Origin: Sphingomonas sp. RIT328
GTDB lineage: Bacteria; Pseudomonadota; Alphaproteobacteria; Sphingomonadales; Sphingomonadaceae
DNA: 64,000 nt
Assembly (NCBI RefSeq): GCF_000632225.1
Contig: NZ_JFYV01000054.1
Span: 62,001-126,000 of the forward strand
Direction: 5' to 3'
Shown piece by piece: positions 53,971 to 62,171 of this stretch. Both the position numbers and the translations under genes were made by a program. How positions within the stretch are numbered: the stretch's first letter is position 1; each line of letters opens with the position of its first letter. The notes beneath the pieces were generated by a model. It was not told where the DNA came from. It saw nothing but the letters and a program-made list of their open reading frames with translations, and did not search any database.

Positions 53971-55151
53971 CCTCGGACACCATCTTGCGCGTCGCGGCCC
54001 GCGGCGACGGCGTCACCGCCGACGGCCGCCACGCCGCCTTTGCCGCACCCGGCGATTCGCTGCACGCGGACGGCACCTTGAGCCACGGCCCGCATCACCA
54101 AATGCCGCCGTGCCGCCATTTCCCCGAATGCGGCGGCTGCCAGCTCCAGCATCTCGACGACGAGGCCTATGCCGCCTTCGTCACCGACCGGGTGGCGAGC
54201 GCGCTCGCCGGGCAGGAGCTCGCCGCCGATCTGCGTGCGCCGCTCGTCTCGCCGCCCGACACGCGCCGCCGCGCGACGCTGCACGCCGAGGCGAAGGGCG
54301 GTCGCATCCTGCTCGGCTTCACCGCCGAGAAGAGCCACGCCATCGTCGACCTGCGCGAATGCCATGTGCTCGCCCCGGCGCTGTTCGCGATCGTCGCGCC
54401 GTTGCGCGGCCTGCTCCAGTCGCTCGGCTTCCGCCGCCGCGGTGACGTCCATCTGACGCTCGCCGATCAGGGGCTCGACGTGATGGTGAGCAACCTCACC
54501 GCCGACGGGCTCGATGCGGCGGAGGCGATCACCGCCTTTTGCGAACGCCACGGCGTCGCGCGCTTCACGATCGACGGCGGCTATGGGCTGGAGACGCGGT
54601 GGGAGCCGCGGCCGGTGACGATCACGCTCGGCGGGCAGCCCGTGCCGCTGCCTCCGGCGAGCTTCCTCCAGGCGACGCAGGAGGGCGAGGCCGCGCTTGT
54701 AGCGGCGATGCGCGAGGCGACGCAGGGCGCAGGCACAATCGCCGATCTGTTCGCCGGGCTGGGCACCTTCTCGCTTGCGCTGCCGGCGCGCGTCTATGCC
54801 GCGGAGGGTGCGCGCGATGCGCTGGCGGCGCTGAAGGCGGCGGCGGGGCGCGCCCAGTTGCCGGTGTTCACCGAGCATCGCGACCTCTATCGCCGCCCGC
54901 TCACCGTCGCCGAGCTCGACCGGTTCGACGCGATCGTCATCGATCCGCCCCGCGCCGGCGCCCGCGACCAGGCCGAGGCGCTCGCCGCCTGTCAGGCGAA
55001 GGTGATCGGCTACGTCTCCTGCAACCCGTCGAGCTTCGCGCGCGACGCGCGGCTGCTCGTCGACGGCGGCTGGCGGATCGACTGGGTCCAGCCGGTCGGC
55101 CAGTTCCGCTGGTCCACCCACGTCGAGCTGGCGGCTCGCTTCGTGCGGTAG
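53967..55151 (+). CDS. TrmA/RlmD-family SAM-dependent RNA methyltransferase
   Basis: 394 residues. It forms 5-methyluridine in tRNA or rRNA. The N-terminal TRAM-like segment is short; three cysteines Cys49, Cys55 and Cys58 (CRHFPECGGCQ), plus one in DLRECHVL, can bind a 4Fe-4S cluster, as in RlmC/RlmD. The SAM motif is LFAGLGTFSLALP, the substrate motif is VIDPPRAGARDQ, and the catalytic Cys is in YVSCNPSSFARD. RlmC/RlmD-like 23S rRNA activity is more likely than TrmA because of the cluster. Confidence 0.93.
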   Translation: MTSDTILRVAARGDGVTADGRHAAFAAPGDSLHADGTLSHGPHHQMPPCRHFPECGGCQLQHLDDEAYAAFVTDRVASALAGQELAADLRAPLVSPPDTRRRATLHAEAKGGRILLGFTAEKSHAIVDLRECHVLAPALFAIVAPLRGLLQSLGFRRRGDVHLTLADQGLDVMVSNLTADGLDAAEAITAFCERHGVARFTIDGGYGLETRWEPRPVTITLGGQPVPLPPASFLQATQEGEAALVAAMREATQGAGTIADLFAGLGTFSLALPARVYAAEGARDALAALKAAAGRAQLPVFTEHRDLYRRPLTVAELDRFDAIVIDPPRAGARDQAEALAACQAKVIGYVSCNPSSFARDARLLVDGGWRIDWVQPVGQFRWSTHVELAARFVR

Positions 55152-55196
55152 CGTCCGCGCGGACGACCGCTGTGCGGCGTGGGATTTGCCATCTTA

Positions 55197-55453
55197 CGAA
55201 GACGCGAAGAGGTTGCGTTTAGTGTCGTCCGTATCGATCGGAAGACTATGCCTCCGGCGCGTTGATCAAATGGTTCGCGCCGAGGCGCAGAGGACGCAGA
55301 GCGGACGGGGCCGAGTCAGGCGGGCGGACCGCTCTACGGGAGCGACAATCTCCGCGCCTCCGCGTGACCCCGCTACTGCAAAATCAGAACGACACACCGC
55401 GATCGTAACGGCGTGATCGACCTCACCCGATCCCCATCATCTTCGCGTCTTCG
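55197..55453. repeat. Inverted-repeat element, copy B
   Basis: Perfect 14-bp terminal arms, cgaagacgcgaaga at 55197-55210 and its complement at 55440-55453, about 230 bases apart. Inside is a second inverted pair built on gaggcgcagagg / cctccgcgc. The outer arms match the motif in the element at 29758-29897, so at least two related non-coding elements exist in the window. Confidence 0.65.
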
Positions 55454-55470
55454 CGAGAATATTTCACGCG

Positions 55471-55510
55471 GAGGCGCGGAGGCGCGGAGGCGCGGAGGCG
55501 CGGAGGCGCG
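55471..55510. repeat. Tandem repeat of the octamer GAGGCGCG, five copies
   Basis: Five perfect GAGGCGCG units in a row, followed by a partial unit. It abuts the right arm of the inverted-repeat element. Such arrays are prone to slippage, so copy number may vary between strains. Confidence 0.9.
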
Positions 55511-55601
55511 GAGAGGGTGTGGTCGCGGCGGGTGTCTCGATCCTCACGGGATGAGATGGTCTGCCGTTCGCGAGCCATTCGGCGACCGCTATCGCCGCGC
55601 C

Positions 55602-56339
55602 TTAATACACCGCCGACATGAAGAAGAGCCCGTCCGGCGGGGCGTTGAGCCCGAGCCGGGCGCGATCCCGCGCGGCGAGCGCGTCCGCGACGTCGGCGAC
55701 CGACCATCGCCCCATGCCGACCAGCGCCAGACAGCCGACCATCGAACGGACCTGATGATGGAGGAAGGAGCGCGCCGCCGCCTGCACCGCGACCCGCTCG
55801 CCGATCCGCGTCACCGACAGCCGGTCGAGCGTCCGCACCGGGCTGTCCGCTTGGCAATGCGCCGAGCGGAAGGTGGTGAAATCGTGCCGCCCGACCAGCA
55901 GCGCCGCCGCCGCCGCCATGGCGTCGCTGTCGAGCGGCTGCGGCACCTGCCACGCCAGTCCCGTTTCCCAGGTCAGCGGCGCCCGGCGATTGACGATGCG
56001 ATATTCATAGGCGCGGCCGAGGCACGAGAAGCGCGCATGCCAATCGTCCGCCACCGCCTCACAGGCGAGCACTGCCACCGGCGCCGGCCGCAGCCGCGCG
56101 TTGAGCGCCTCCATCAGCCGGAACGGCGCGATCGGCTTGGCGATGTCGACGTGCGCGCGCATGCCGAGGCCGTGCACCCCGGCGTCGGTCCGCCCCGCGG
56201 CATGGACCGCGGCGCTCTCGCCGGTCACCGCGGTCACCGCCGCCTCCAGCGCCGCCTGCACGCTCGGCCCGTGCTTCTGTCGCTGCCAGCCCATGAAGGG
56301 GCGGCCGTCATATTCGACCGTCAGTGCGAACCGCGTCAC
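55602..56339 (-). CDS. truA: tRNA pseudouridine synthase A
   Basis: 245 residues from GTG 56339, which overlaps the fmt stop (GTGA). It converts uridines 38-40 of the tRNA anticodon stem to pseudouridine. The catalytic Asp52 is in GRTDAGVHGLGM, with MGWQRQKHGPSVQ at the N-terminus and FLHHQVRSMVGCLALVG later. The C-terminal PPDGLFFMSAVY is typical. Second gene of the fmt-truA operon. Confidence 0.97.
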   Translation of the reverse strand: MTRFALTVEYDGRPFMGWQRQKHGPSVQAALEAAVTAVTGESAAVHAAGRTDAGVHGLGMRAHVDIAKPIAPFRLMEALNARLRPAPVAVLACEAVADDWHARFSCLGRAYEYRIVNRRAPLTWETGLAWQVPQPLDSDAMAAAAALLVGRHDFTTFRSAHCQADSPVRTLDRLSVTRIGERVAVQAAARSFLHHQVRSMVGCLALVGMGRWSVADVADALAARDRARLGLNAPPDGLFFMSAVY

Positions 56340-57262
56340 GCAGCGGTGCCGCCCACCGTGGTACCGCTCGCCACCGGGAAGCCGCGCAGCAGCTCTGCGG
56401 TGCTCGTCACCGCGCGTCCGGCACGCTGCACCAGCGTCGGCCGGATCGCGCCGTCGCCGCAGGCGATCGTCAGGCCCGCATCGACCGTCGTGCCTTCGCC
56501 ACCGGGGAAGCTGAACGGCAGCACCTCGGCGGCGAGCAGCTTGACCCGCTCACCCGCGATCTCGCACCAGGCGCCGGGCGCAGGGTGCATCGCGCGGATC
56601 AGCCGTTCGACCACGACGGCACTCTGGGTGAAGTCGATCCGCGCCTCCGCCTTGTCGATCTTGGCGGCATAAGTGACGCCCTCGGCGGGCTGGGCGACCG
56701 GCGGATGGGCATCGAGGTCGCCGAGCACCGTGACCATCAGCCGCGCGCCCAGCGCGGCGAGCTCGTCGGTCAGCGCGCCGGCGGTCTTGTGGTCGACGGG
56801 GACTCGCCCCTCCAGCCGCACCGGCCCGGTATCGAGCCCGGCTTCCATCTGCATGATGCCGACCCCGGTCTCGGCATCGCCGGCGAGGATCGCGCGCTGC
56901 ACCGGCGCCGCGCCGCGCCAGCGGGGCAACAGCGACCCGTGCACGTTGAGGCAACCGTGGCGCGGCGCCGCCAGCACCGGCTTGGGCAGGATGAGGCCAT
57001 AAGCGGCGACCACCGCGACATCGGCGTCGAGCGCGGCGAAGGCCGCCTGTTCGGCCGGGTCGCGCAGGCTGACCGGATGCCGCACCGCAATCCCCAGCGC
57101 CTCGGCGCGCTGCTGGACCGGCGAGGCGACCGTATCGCGCCCGCGTCGCCCGCCGGGACGCGGCGGCTGGCTGTAGGCTGCGACGACGTCGTGCCCGGCC
57201 GCCACCAGCGCGTCGAGCGTCGGCACCGCGAAGCCGGGAGTTCCCATGAAGATGATCCGCAT
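56336..57262 (-). CDS. fmt: Methionyl-tRNA formyltransferase
   Basis: 308 residues. It formylates initiator Met-tRNA with 10-formyl-THF. The N-terminus MRIIFMGTPGFAVPTLDAL is diagnostic, as are the active-site blocks LNVHGSLLPRWRGAAPVQRA and GIMQMEAGLDTGPV. The C-terminal OB-like domain (about 205-308) is present. It is divergent from recR, with def just beyond, a common alphaproteobacterial grouping of formylation/deformylation genes. Confidence 0.97.
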   Translation of the reverse strand: MRIIFMGTPGFAVPTLDALVAAGHDVVAAYSQPPRPGGRRGRDTVASPVQQRAEALGIAVRHPVSLRDPAEQAAFAALDADVAVVAAYGLILPKPVLAAPRHGCLNVHGSLLPRWRGAAPVQRAILAGDAETGVGIMQMEAGLDTGPVRLEGRVPVDHKTAGALTDELAALGARLMVTVLGDLDAHPPVAQPAEGVTYAAKIDKAEARIDFTQSAVVVERLIRAMHPAPGAWCEIAGERVKLLAAEVLPFSFPGGEGTTVDAGLTIACGDGAIRPTLVQRAGRAVTSTAELLRGFPVASGTTVGGTAA

Positions 57263-57316
57263 GGCCCCGTCTTCAACGCGCTGGCGGGCGGGCGCGCAAC
57301 CCCCTATCTGTTCTGC

Positions 57317-57913
57317 ATGGCGTCTCCCGAAATCGAAGCCCTCACCCAGGCGCTGGCGCGGCTGCCCGGCCTCGGCCCGCGGTCGGCGCGGCGCGCGGTG
57401 CTCCACCTGCTCAAGAAGCGCGAGGCGGCGCTCGGGCCTTTGCGCGCCGCGCTGGAGGCGGTCGACGAGCGGCTGGAGACCTGCGCGACCTGCGGCAACG
57501 TCGATACCGCCAATCCGTGCGCGATCTGCGCCGATCCCCGCCGCGACGCACGCGCGCTCTGCGTCGTCGAGGAGGTCGCCGATCTCTGGGCGCTCGAACG
57601 TTCGCGGCTGTTTCCCGGCCGCTTCCATGTGCTCGGCGGCCGGCTGTCGGCGCTCGAAGGCGTACGGCCGGAGGATCTCGCGATCGACGCGCTGGTCGCC
57701 CGGATCGGCGCGGGCGGCATCGACGAGGTCGTGCTCGCGATGAACGCGACGCTCGAGGGGCAGACCACCGCCCATTATCTCGCCGACCGGATCGAGCAAT
57801 TCCCGGTCCGCGTCACCCAGCTTGCGCACGGCCTGCCGGTCGGCGGCGAGCTCGACTATCTCGACGAGGGCACCCTCGCGCAGGCGCTGCGCGCACGGCG
57901 TCCGGTGGCCTGA
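57317..57913 (+). CDS. recR: Recombination mediator protein RecR
   Basis: 198 residues. RecR forms a ring clamp and works with RecF/RecO to load RecA at single-stranded gaps. Helix-hairpin-helix region: LARLPGLGPRSARRAVLHLL (residues 13-32). The zinc-finger cysteines are in CATCGNVDTANPCAICAD (about 57-74). The Toprim domain follows (CVVEEVADLWALE, ALEGVRPEDL). The gene starts 54 bases from fmt on the opposite strand. Confidence 0.97.
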   Translation: MASPEIEALTQALARLPGLGPRSARRAVLHLLKKREAALGPLRAALEAVDERLETCATCGNVDTANPCAICADPRRDARALCVVEEVADLWALERSRLFPGRFHVLGGRLSALEGVRPEDLAIDALVARIGAGGIDEVVLAMNATLEGQTTAHYLADRIEQFPVRVTQLAHGLPVGGELDYLDEGTLAQALRARRPVA

Positions 57914-57981
57914 ACAGCGCCGCGGCAGCGCGGGCGCACGCCAATCTTGACGTGCCCCCGCCGCCCACCTAGCTCGACGGC

Positions 57982-58500
57982 ATGGCAGTCCTCCCTATCG
58001 TCGAAGTACCCGATCCGCGCCTGCGCCTGATCTCCAAGCCGGTCGACGCGGTGACCGACGACACGCGCGCGTTCGTCGCGGACCTGATCGATACGATGTA
58101 CGCCGCCAACGGCATCGGCCTCGCCGCGATCCAGGTCGGTGTCGACAGCCGCATCCTGGTCATCGATCTGCAGGACGAGAAGGACGCGGACGACAAGCCG
58201 ATCAAGGCGCCGCACGCCTATATCAACCCGGAGATCCTGTCGGTCAGCGACGAGACGAGCAGCTACAACGAAGGCTGCCTGTCGATCCCCGAACAATATG
58301 CCGATGTAGCGCGTCCGGCGAGCTGCCGCGTCCGCTGGCTCGACGAGCAGGGGGAGAGCCATGAGGAAGAGCTCACCGGCCTCCTCTCGACCTGCATGCA
58401 GCATGAGATCGACCACCTCAACGGCGTGTTGTTCATCGATCATATCAGCCGGCTGAAGCGCGACATGGTGATGAAGAAGCTGGCGAAGATGCGACGCTGA
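57982..58500 (+). CDS. def: Peptide deformylase
   Basis: 172 residues. It removes the formyl group from nascent proteins, the counterpart of fmt. The three metalloenzyme motifs are present: GIGLAAIQVG, EGCLSIPEQY (metal Cys) and CMQHEIDHLNGVLF (HExxH). It is downstream of recR on the same strand with a 68-base gap. Type 1 by its motif spacing. Confidence 0.98.
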   Translation: MAVLPIVEVPDPRLRLISKPVDAVTDDTRAFVADLIDTMYAANGIGLAAIQVGVDSRILVIDLQDEKDADDKPIKAPHAYINPEILSVSDETSSYNEGCLSIPEQYADVARPASCRVRWLDEQGESHEEELTGLLSTCMQHEIDHLNGVLFIDHISRLKRDMVMKKLAKMRR

Positions 58501-58517
58501 CGCACGAGGCCGGACGG

Positions 58518-58534
58518 GGCGGGGCCGTCCCGCC
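58518..58534 (+). terminator. Small GC hairpin after def
   Basis: ggcggg / cccgcc with a five-base loop, 18 bases after the def stop. There is no T run, so termination is doubtful. A locally AT-rich stretch (about 58590-58635) follows and probably holds the rmuC promoter. Confidence 0.35.
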
Positions 58535-58678
58535 GCGGCGATCGTCGGCGCGTCACGGCGCGCTCCGGCCAACAAAGTTCTGTCTTCCTCCCGACGTTCG
58601 ATCTATGTTCTTTCCGTATTGTTGTTTGTTGGTCACGCCGCCCGGGTTCGCGTCGGGAGGTGACCGTCGGGGAGAGAC

Positions 58679-60124
58679 ATGGACTTGACCACGCTCATCA
58701 TCGCGATCCTCGCGCTTGCCGCCGGCCTGCTGGTCGGCTGGCTGCTCGCCAACCGCAAGGCGGCGACGCTCGCCGCCGATCTCGCGGTGGCGCAGAGCCG
58801 GGCGGCGGACCTCGATCTCGTCAGCCGCACCCGCGACGCGGTCGAGCGCGAGCGCAACGAAGCGATGCGCGAACTGGCCGCGCTGCGCGCGCAGGCGGAT
58901 GATCGCGCCGCGACCCTCGATGCGCTGCGCGACGAGCTCGCCGCGGTGCGCGCCGACCGCGATGCCGCCCGGACCGGGCTGGCCACCACGCGTGCGCAGA
59001 TCGAGGCGTTCGAGGCGCGGCTCGTCGACATGCGTGACGCCAAGGAGCAGATGGCGGCGCAGTTCAACGATCTCGCCAACAAGGCGCTGACCGATGCGCA
59101 GAAGGCCTTCCTCGACCGCGCCGAGGCACGCTTCCGCCAGTCCGAGGAACTCGCCGGCAACAACCTCAAATCCCTGCTCCAGCCGGTCAACGAACGCCTC
59201 GCCCGCTACGAGGAGGGCGTCGCCAAGGTCGAGGCCGAGCGCCGCGACGCCTTCGGCGATCTCAAGGGCCAGATCGAGCAGATGCGGCTCGGCCAGGAGC
59301 GCGTGTCGGGTGAGGCGGCCAAGCTGGTCAATGCGTTGCGCAACGCCCCCAAGGCCCGCGGCCGCTGGGGCGAGCAGCAGCTGCGCAACGTACTCGAGAC
59401 CTGCGGCCTTGCCGAACATACCGATTTCGCGATGGAGGTCAGCGTCGCCGACGGCGAGGGCGGCCGGTTGCGCCCCGACGCCATCGTCCGCGTCCCCGGC
59501 GGCAAGTCGCTGATCATCGATGCCAAGGTCTCGCTCAACGCCTATCAGGATGCGTTCGGCGCGGTCGACGAGGCGGAGCGCCACATCGGCCTGACCGCCC
59601 ACGCCGCGTCGATGCGGGCGCATATCAATGGCCTGTCCGCCAAGGCCTATTGGGCGCAGTTCGACGACACGCCCGAATATGTCGTGATGTTCGTCCCCGG
59701 CGAGCATTTCCTCTCCGCCGCGCTCGAACATGATGCGGGGCTGTGGGACTATGCCTTCGACAAGAGGGTGCTGCTGGCGACGCCGACCAATTTGATCGCA
59801 ATCGCGCGGACGGTGGCGGCGGTCTGGCGACAGGAGAAGCTGGCGACCGAGGCGCGGGCGATCGGCGCGCTCGGCAAGGAATTGTACGACCGGCTTGCCA
59901 AGGCGGGCGAGGATCTCCGCAAGGTCGGCGGCGGGTTGACCACCGCGGTCAACAATTACAACAATTTCGTTTCGAGCTTCGAAAGCCGCGCGTTGGTCTC
60001 GGCGCGCAAGTTCCGCGACCTCAACATCGAGCCGGGCGCGCGGGAGATCGGCGTCGCGGAACCCGTCGAGGCGCTGGCGCGCTACGGCGAGGAAGCGCTG
60101 CGCCTCCCCGATGCGGCGGAATAG
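58679..60124 (+). CDS. rmuC: DNA recombination protein RmuC
   Basis: 481 residues. An N-terminal membrane helix (LTTLIIAILALAAGLLVGWLL) is followed by a long coiled coil (about 30-210) and a nuclease-like RmuC domain (GRWGEQQLRNVLETCGLAEH, IIDAKVSLNAYQDAF, FVPGEHFLSAALEHD). RmuC limits inversions between short repeats. GGGGAGAG precedes the ATG. The short repeat-protein gene follows after 11 bases. Confidence 0.95.
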   Translation: MDLTTLIIAILALAAGLLVGWLLANRKAATLAADLAVAQSRAADLDLVSRTRDAVERERNEAMRELAALRAQADDRAATLDALRDELAAVRADRDAARTGLATTRAQIEAFEARLVDMRDAKEQMAAQFNDLANKALTDAQKAFLDRAEARFRQSEELAGNNLKSLLQPVNERLARYEEGVAKVEAERRDAFGDLKGQIEQMRLGQERVSGEAAKLVNALRNAPKARGRWGEQQLRNVLETCGLAEHTDFAMEVSVADGEGGRLRPDAIVRVPGGKSLIIDAKVSLNAYQDAFGAVDEAERHIGLTAHAASMRAHINGLSAKAYWAQFDDTPEYVVMFVPGEHFLSAALEHDAGLWDYAFDKRVLLATPTNLIAIARTVAAVWRQEKLATEARAIGALGKELYDRLAKAGEDLRKVGGGLTTAVNNYNNFVSSFESRALVSARKFRDLNIEPGAREIGVAEPVEALARYGEEALRLPDAAE

Positions 60125-60135
60125 AGGAGCGGGTG

Positions 60136-60366
60136 ATGAAGGCCATGTACGACGGCGATGTCATCATGGATCAGGACGGCCGGTTGTCCGGCATGGTCGC
60201 GGGTGACGTGATCGTGCGGCCGGGCTGCACCGTGCGGATCAGCGGGATGGTCGGCGGCGACGTCTATGTCGAAGCGGGCGCCTCCGCGCGGATCAGCGGC
60301 ATGGTCTCCGGCCGGATCGTCAACCGCGGCGGCGCGATTCGCGTCACCGGCATGGTCGGCGGCTAG
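60136..60366 (+). CDS. 76-residue beta-helix-like repeat protein
   Basis: 76 residues from ATG 60136, with GAGGAG six bases upstream. Nearly the whole chain is repeats: GRLSGMVAGDVIV, RISGMVGGDVYV, RISGMVSGRIVN, RVTGMVGG, spaced about 17-19 residues. The alternating pattern of small and branched residues resembles bactofilin-type right-handed beta-helix turns, cut to about four rungs. No signal peptide or membrane helix, so likely cytoplasmic. It could self-assemble into filaments. Probably co-transcribed with rmuC. Confidence 0.72.
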   Translation: MKAMYDGDVIMDQDGRLSGMVAGDVIVRPGCTVRISGMVGGDVYVEAGASARISGMVSGRIVNRGGAIRVTGMVGG

Positions 60367-60417
60367 ACTGATCGGCAAGACGTTGATTTGGCGGCGGCCG
60401 AATACAGGGCGGGTGTC

Positions 60418-60621
60418 CTACCGGCGGCCATCGTGATAGCCGAATGGCTCTTTCTCACCGGTGCAGATATCAAAGCGATCGGGCTCGATCGTTTCGATTA
60501 AGGTGTTCGACTTGTCCAAGTCGTCCCAGGATGGAACTCCTGGACAGGTCTTGATGCCGTCCGGAGCGGCTCGATGGTCCCTGCCGCTGCGTGATCTCGC
60601 CCCCGGCGGGGACGAGGCCAT
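60418..60621 (-). CDS. Possible small hypothetical protein
   Basis: 67 codons. Its ATG follows the methyltransferase stop directly (TGAATG), which is suggestive of coupling. The C-terminal half (LIETIEPDRFDICTGEKEPF) reads like a real protein, but the N-terminal half is Arg/Pro-rich. Third-codon GC is lower than in neighbours, and an overlapping plus-strand ORF of similar size exists. Existence is uncertain; it may be the remnant of a decayed gene. Confidence 0.35.
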   Translation of the reverse strand: MASSPPGARSRSGRDHRAAPDGIKTCPGVPSWDDLDKSNTLIETIEPDRFDICTGEKEPFGYHDGRR

Positions 60622-61434
60622 TCAGGCCCGATCGCCCTCGCCGTGCTGCGCCAGCACCTCATAGGCCATCACCGCGGTCGCCACCGCGGCGTTGAGGCTG
60701 TCCGCCTTGCCGAGCATCGGGATCTTGACCAGCAGGTTGCACGCCGCGGCATAGTCCGCGGGCATGCCCTGCGCCTCGTTACCGGTCAGCAGGAAGGTCG
60801 GCGTGGCATAGCGTGCGGCGCGATAGTCGTGATCGGTATCGAGACTGAGTCCGACGAGCTGGCCCGGCCCCTCACGCAGCCAGCCGAGGAAAGCGTCCCA
60901 GTCGCTGCGCACCACCGGCACGGTGAACAGCGCCCCCATGCTCGCGCGGACCGCCTCGACCGAAAAGGGATCGACGCATTCGCCGATCAGGATCAGCCCG
61001 CCCGCGCCGACCGCATCGGCGGTGCGCAGGATCGTGCCGAGATTGCCCGGATCGCGCAGCCGCTCGGCGACCAGCCAGATCGCCGCGCTGCCGCGGTCGA
61101 GGTCGGCAAGCGTCCGGTCGAACTCGTCGAACACGCCAACCACCGCCTGCGGATTGTCCTTGCCGGACAGCTTGCTGAGGATGTCGGGCGTGGTCTGGAT
61201 CGATTCGCCGCCCGCCATCTCGACGTCGATCGACAGGGCATGGACCAGCGGATGATCGGCATTGCCCGCCGCGTAGAAGAGGATGCGCGGCAGCCGCCCG
61301 GTCTCGCGCGCTTCGGTGAGGATGCGCAGCCCCTCCGCCATGAACTGCCGGGCGCCGCGGCGATGGCGCTTGTCGCGCAGCTCGCGGGCATATTTGACGA
61401 GCGGGTTGGAAAAGGCGGTGATCTCACGGGGCAT
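60622..61434 (-). CDS. SpoU/TrmH-family RNA methyltransferase
   Basis: 270 residues. It is a 2'-O-methyltransferase of tRNA or rRNA. The N-terminal substrate-binding segment has NPLVKYARELRDKRHRR. The SPOUT knot domain contains VAERLRDPGNLGTILRTADA, ECVDPFSVEAVRASMGALF, FLLTGNEAQGMP and VKIPMLGKADSLNAAVATAV, all diagnostic. The exact RNA target (RlmB-like or TrmH-like) is not resolved. It follows the HPr gene by 39 bases on the same strand. Confidence 0.94.
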   Translation of the reverse strand: MPREITAFSNPLVKYARELRDKRHRRGARQFMAEGLRILTEARETGRLPRILFYAAGNADHPLVHALSIDVEMAGGESIQTTPDILSKLSGKDNPQAVVGVFDEFDRTLADLDRGSAAIWLVAERLRDPGNLGTILRTADAVGAGGLILIGECVDPFSVEAVRASMGALFTVPVVRSDWDAFLGWLREGPGQLVGLSLDTDHDYRAARYATPTFLLTGNEAQGMPADYAAACNLLVKIPMLGKADSLNAAVATAVMAYEVLAQHGEGDRA

Positions 61435-61473
61435 GGCGACTCCCCTCCGTCACGGCGGCGGGTCGGCGCAAGC

Positions 61474-61749
61474 TCAATCTTCGCCGAACTTGGCCTCGAC
61501 CAGCTCGCACAGCGCGCCGACCGCCGCTTCGGCCCCGTCGCCGCAGGCGCTGATCGTGATCGCATCGCCCTTGGCGGCGCCGAGCATCATCAGCCCCATG
61601 ATCGACGTGCCGGTCACCGCGCCATCGTCCTTGCGGACATGCACTTCGACCGGCTGGGTCGAGGCGAGCGTGACGAACTTGGCGCTCGCCCGCGCGTGGA
61701 GACCGCGCTTGTTGGTGATCGTGACGGTGCGGGCGACCTCGTCGCTCAT
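61474..61749 (-). CDS. HPr family phosphocarrier protein
   Basis: 91 residues. It carries phosphate from enzyme I to EIIA in the PTS. The active-site His18 is in NKRGLHARASAKF, and the regulatory serine is in GTSIMGLMMLGAAKG (target of HprK). Because the neighbours are a lone EIIA, HprK and RapZ, and no sugar permease is present, this belongs to a regulatory rather than a transport PTS. It overlaps the EIIA gene (ATGA). Confidence 0.95.
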   Translation of the reverse strand: MSDEVARTVTITNKRGLHARASAKFVTLASTQPVEVHVRKDDGAVTGTSIMGLMMLGAAKGDAITISACGDGAEAAVGALCELVEAKFGED

Positions 61750-62171
61750 GCCGCCGCCTCGCCTAGCACCTCGGAGGCGACCGAGATGTATTTGCGGCCC
61801 GCCTCACGCGCCGCGGCGACCGCCTCGACCACCTTCATCGACTTGCGCGCCGACCCCAGGCGGATCAGCATCGGCAGGTTCATCCCCGCGATCACCTCGA
61901 CCCGGCCGCGCTCCATCAGCGAGATGGCGAGGTTGGAGGGCGTGCCGCCGAACAGATCGGTGAGCACGATCACGCCGCGCCCGGCATCGACCGCGCCGAT
62001 CGCCGCGGCGATGTCGGCGCGTCGCTCTTCCATATCGTCGTCGGGACCGATCGCGATCGTCGCGATGCGATCCTGCGGTCCGACGACGTGGATCATCGCG
62101 GTCACGAATTCTTCGGCGAGCCGCCCATGCGTCACCAGAACCAGGCCAATCATCTCAGATACGTTACTCAT
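61746..62171 (-). CDS. PTS mannose-type EIIA component
   Basis: 141 residues. The phospho-acceptor His15 is in LVLVTHGRLAEEF, with LTDLFGGTPSNLAISLM as the conserved EIIA(Man) block. With no EIIB or EIIC nearby, it most likely has a regulatory role in the alphaproteobacterial PTS, where its phosphorylation state controls other proteins. The start overlaps the RapZ stop (ATGA); an in-frame ATG seven residues on is a possible alternative. Confidence 0.93.
   Translation of the reverse strand: MSNVSEMIGLVLVTHGRLAEEFVTAMIHVVGPQDRIATIAIGPDDDMEERRADIAAAIGAVDAGRGVIVLTDLFGGTPSNLAISLMERGRVEVIAGMNLPMLIRLGSARKSMKVVEAVAAAREAGRKYISVASEVLGEAAA

Larger units (their letters stand above)
55152..55601. other. 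450-base intergenic region of nested repeats
   Basis: No supported gene lies between the methyltransferase and truA. The region holds a 14-bp perfect inverted repeat (55197-55210 with 55440-55453), an inner imperfect pair (about 55279-55301 and 55350-55369) of gaggcgc/cagag type, and an octamer tandem array at 55471-55510. Short open frames across it translate to repetitive Arg/Gly/Ala peptides and are not credible genes. Confidence 0.8.

Noticed and set aside
55471..55510. Octamer array considered as a CRISPR-like array
   Set aside because: The units are contiguous, without spacers, and no cas gene is present in the window.
59743..60366. 207-codon frame ending in the repeat protein
   Set aside because: Its first two-thirds lie in a second frame of rmuC; only the part from 60136 has a ribosome binding site and repeat structure.
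60461..60664. 67-codon plus-strand ORF over the doubtful small gene
   Set aside because: No ribosome binding site; it runs into the antisense of the methyltransferase gene, and its product is low-complexity at the end.
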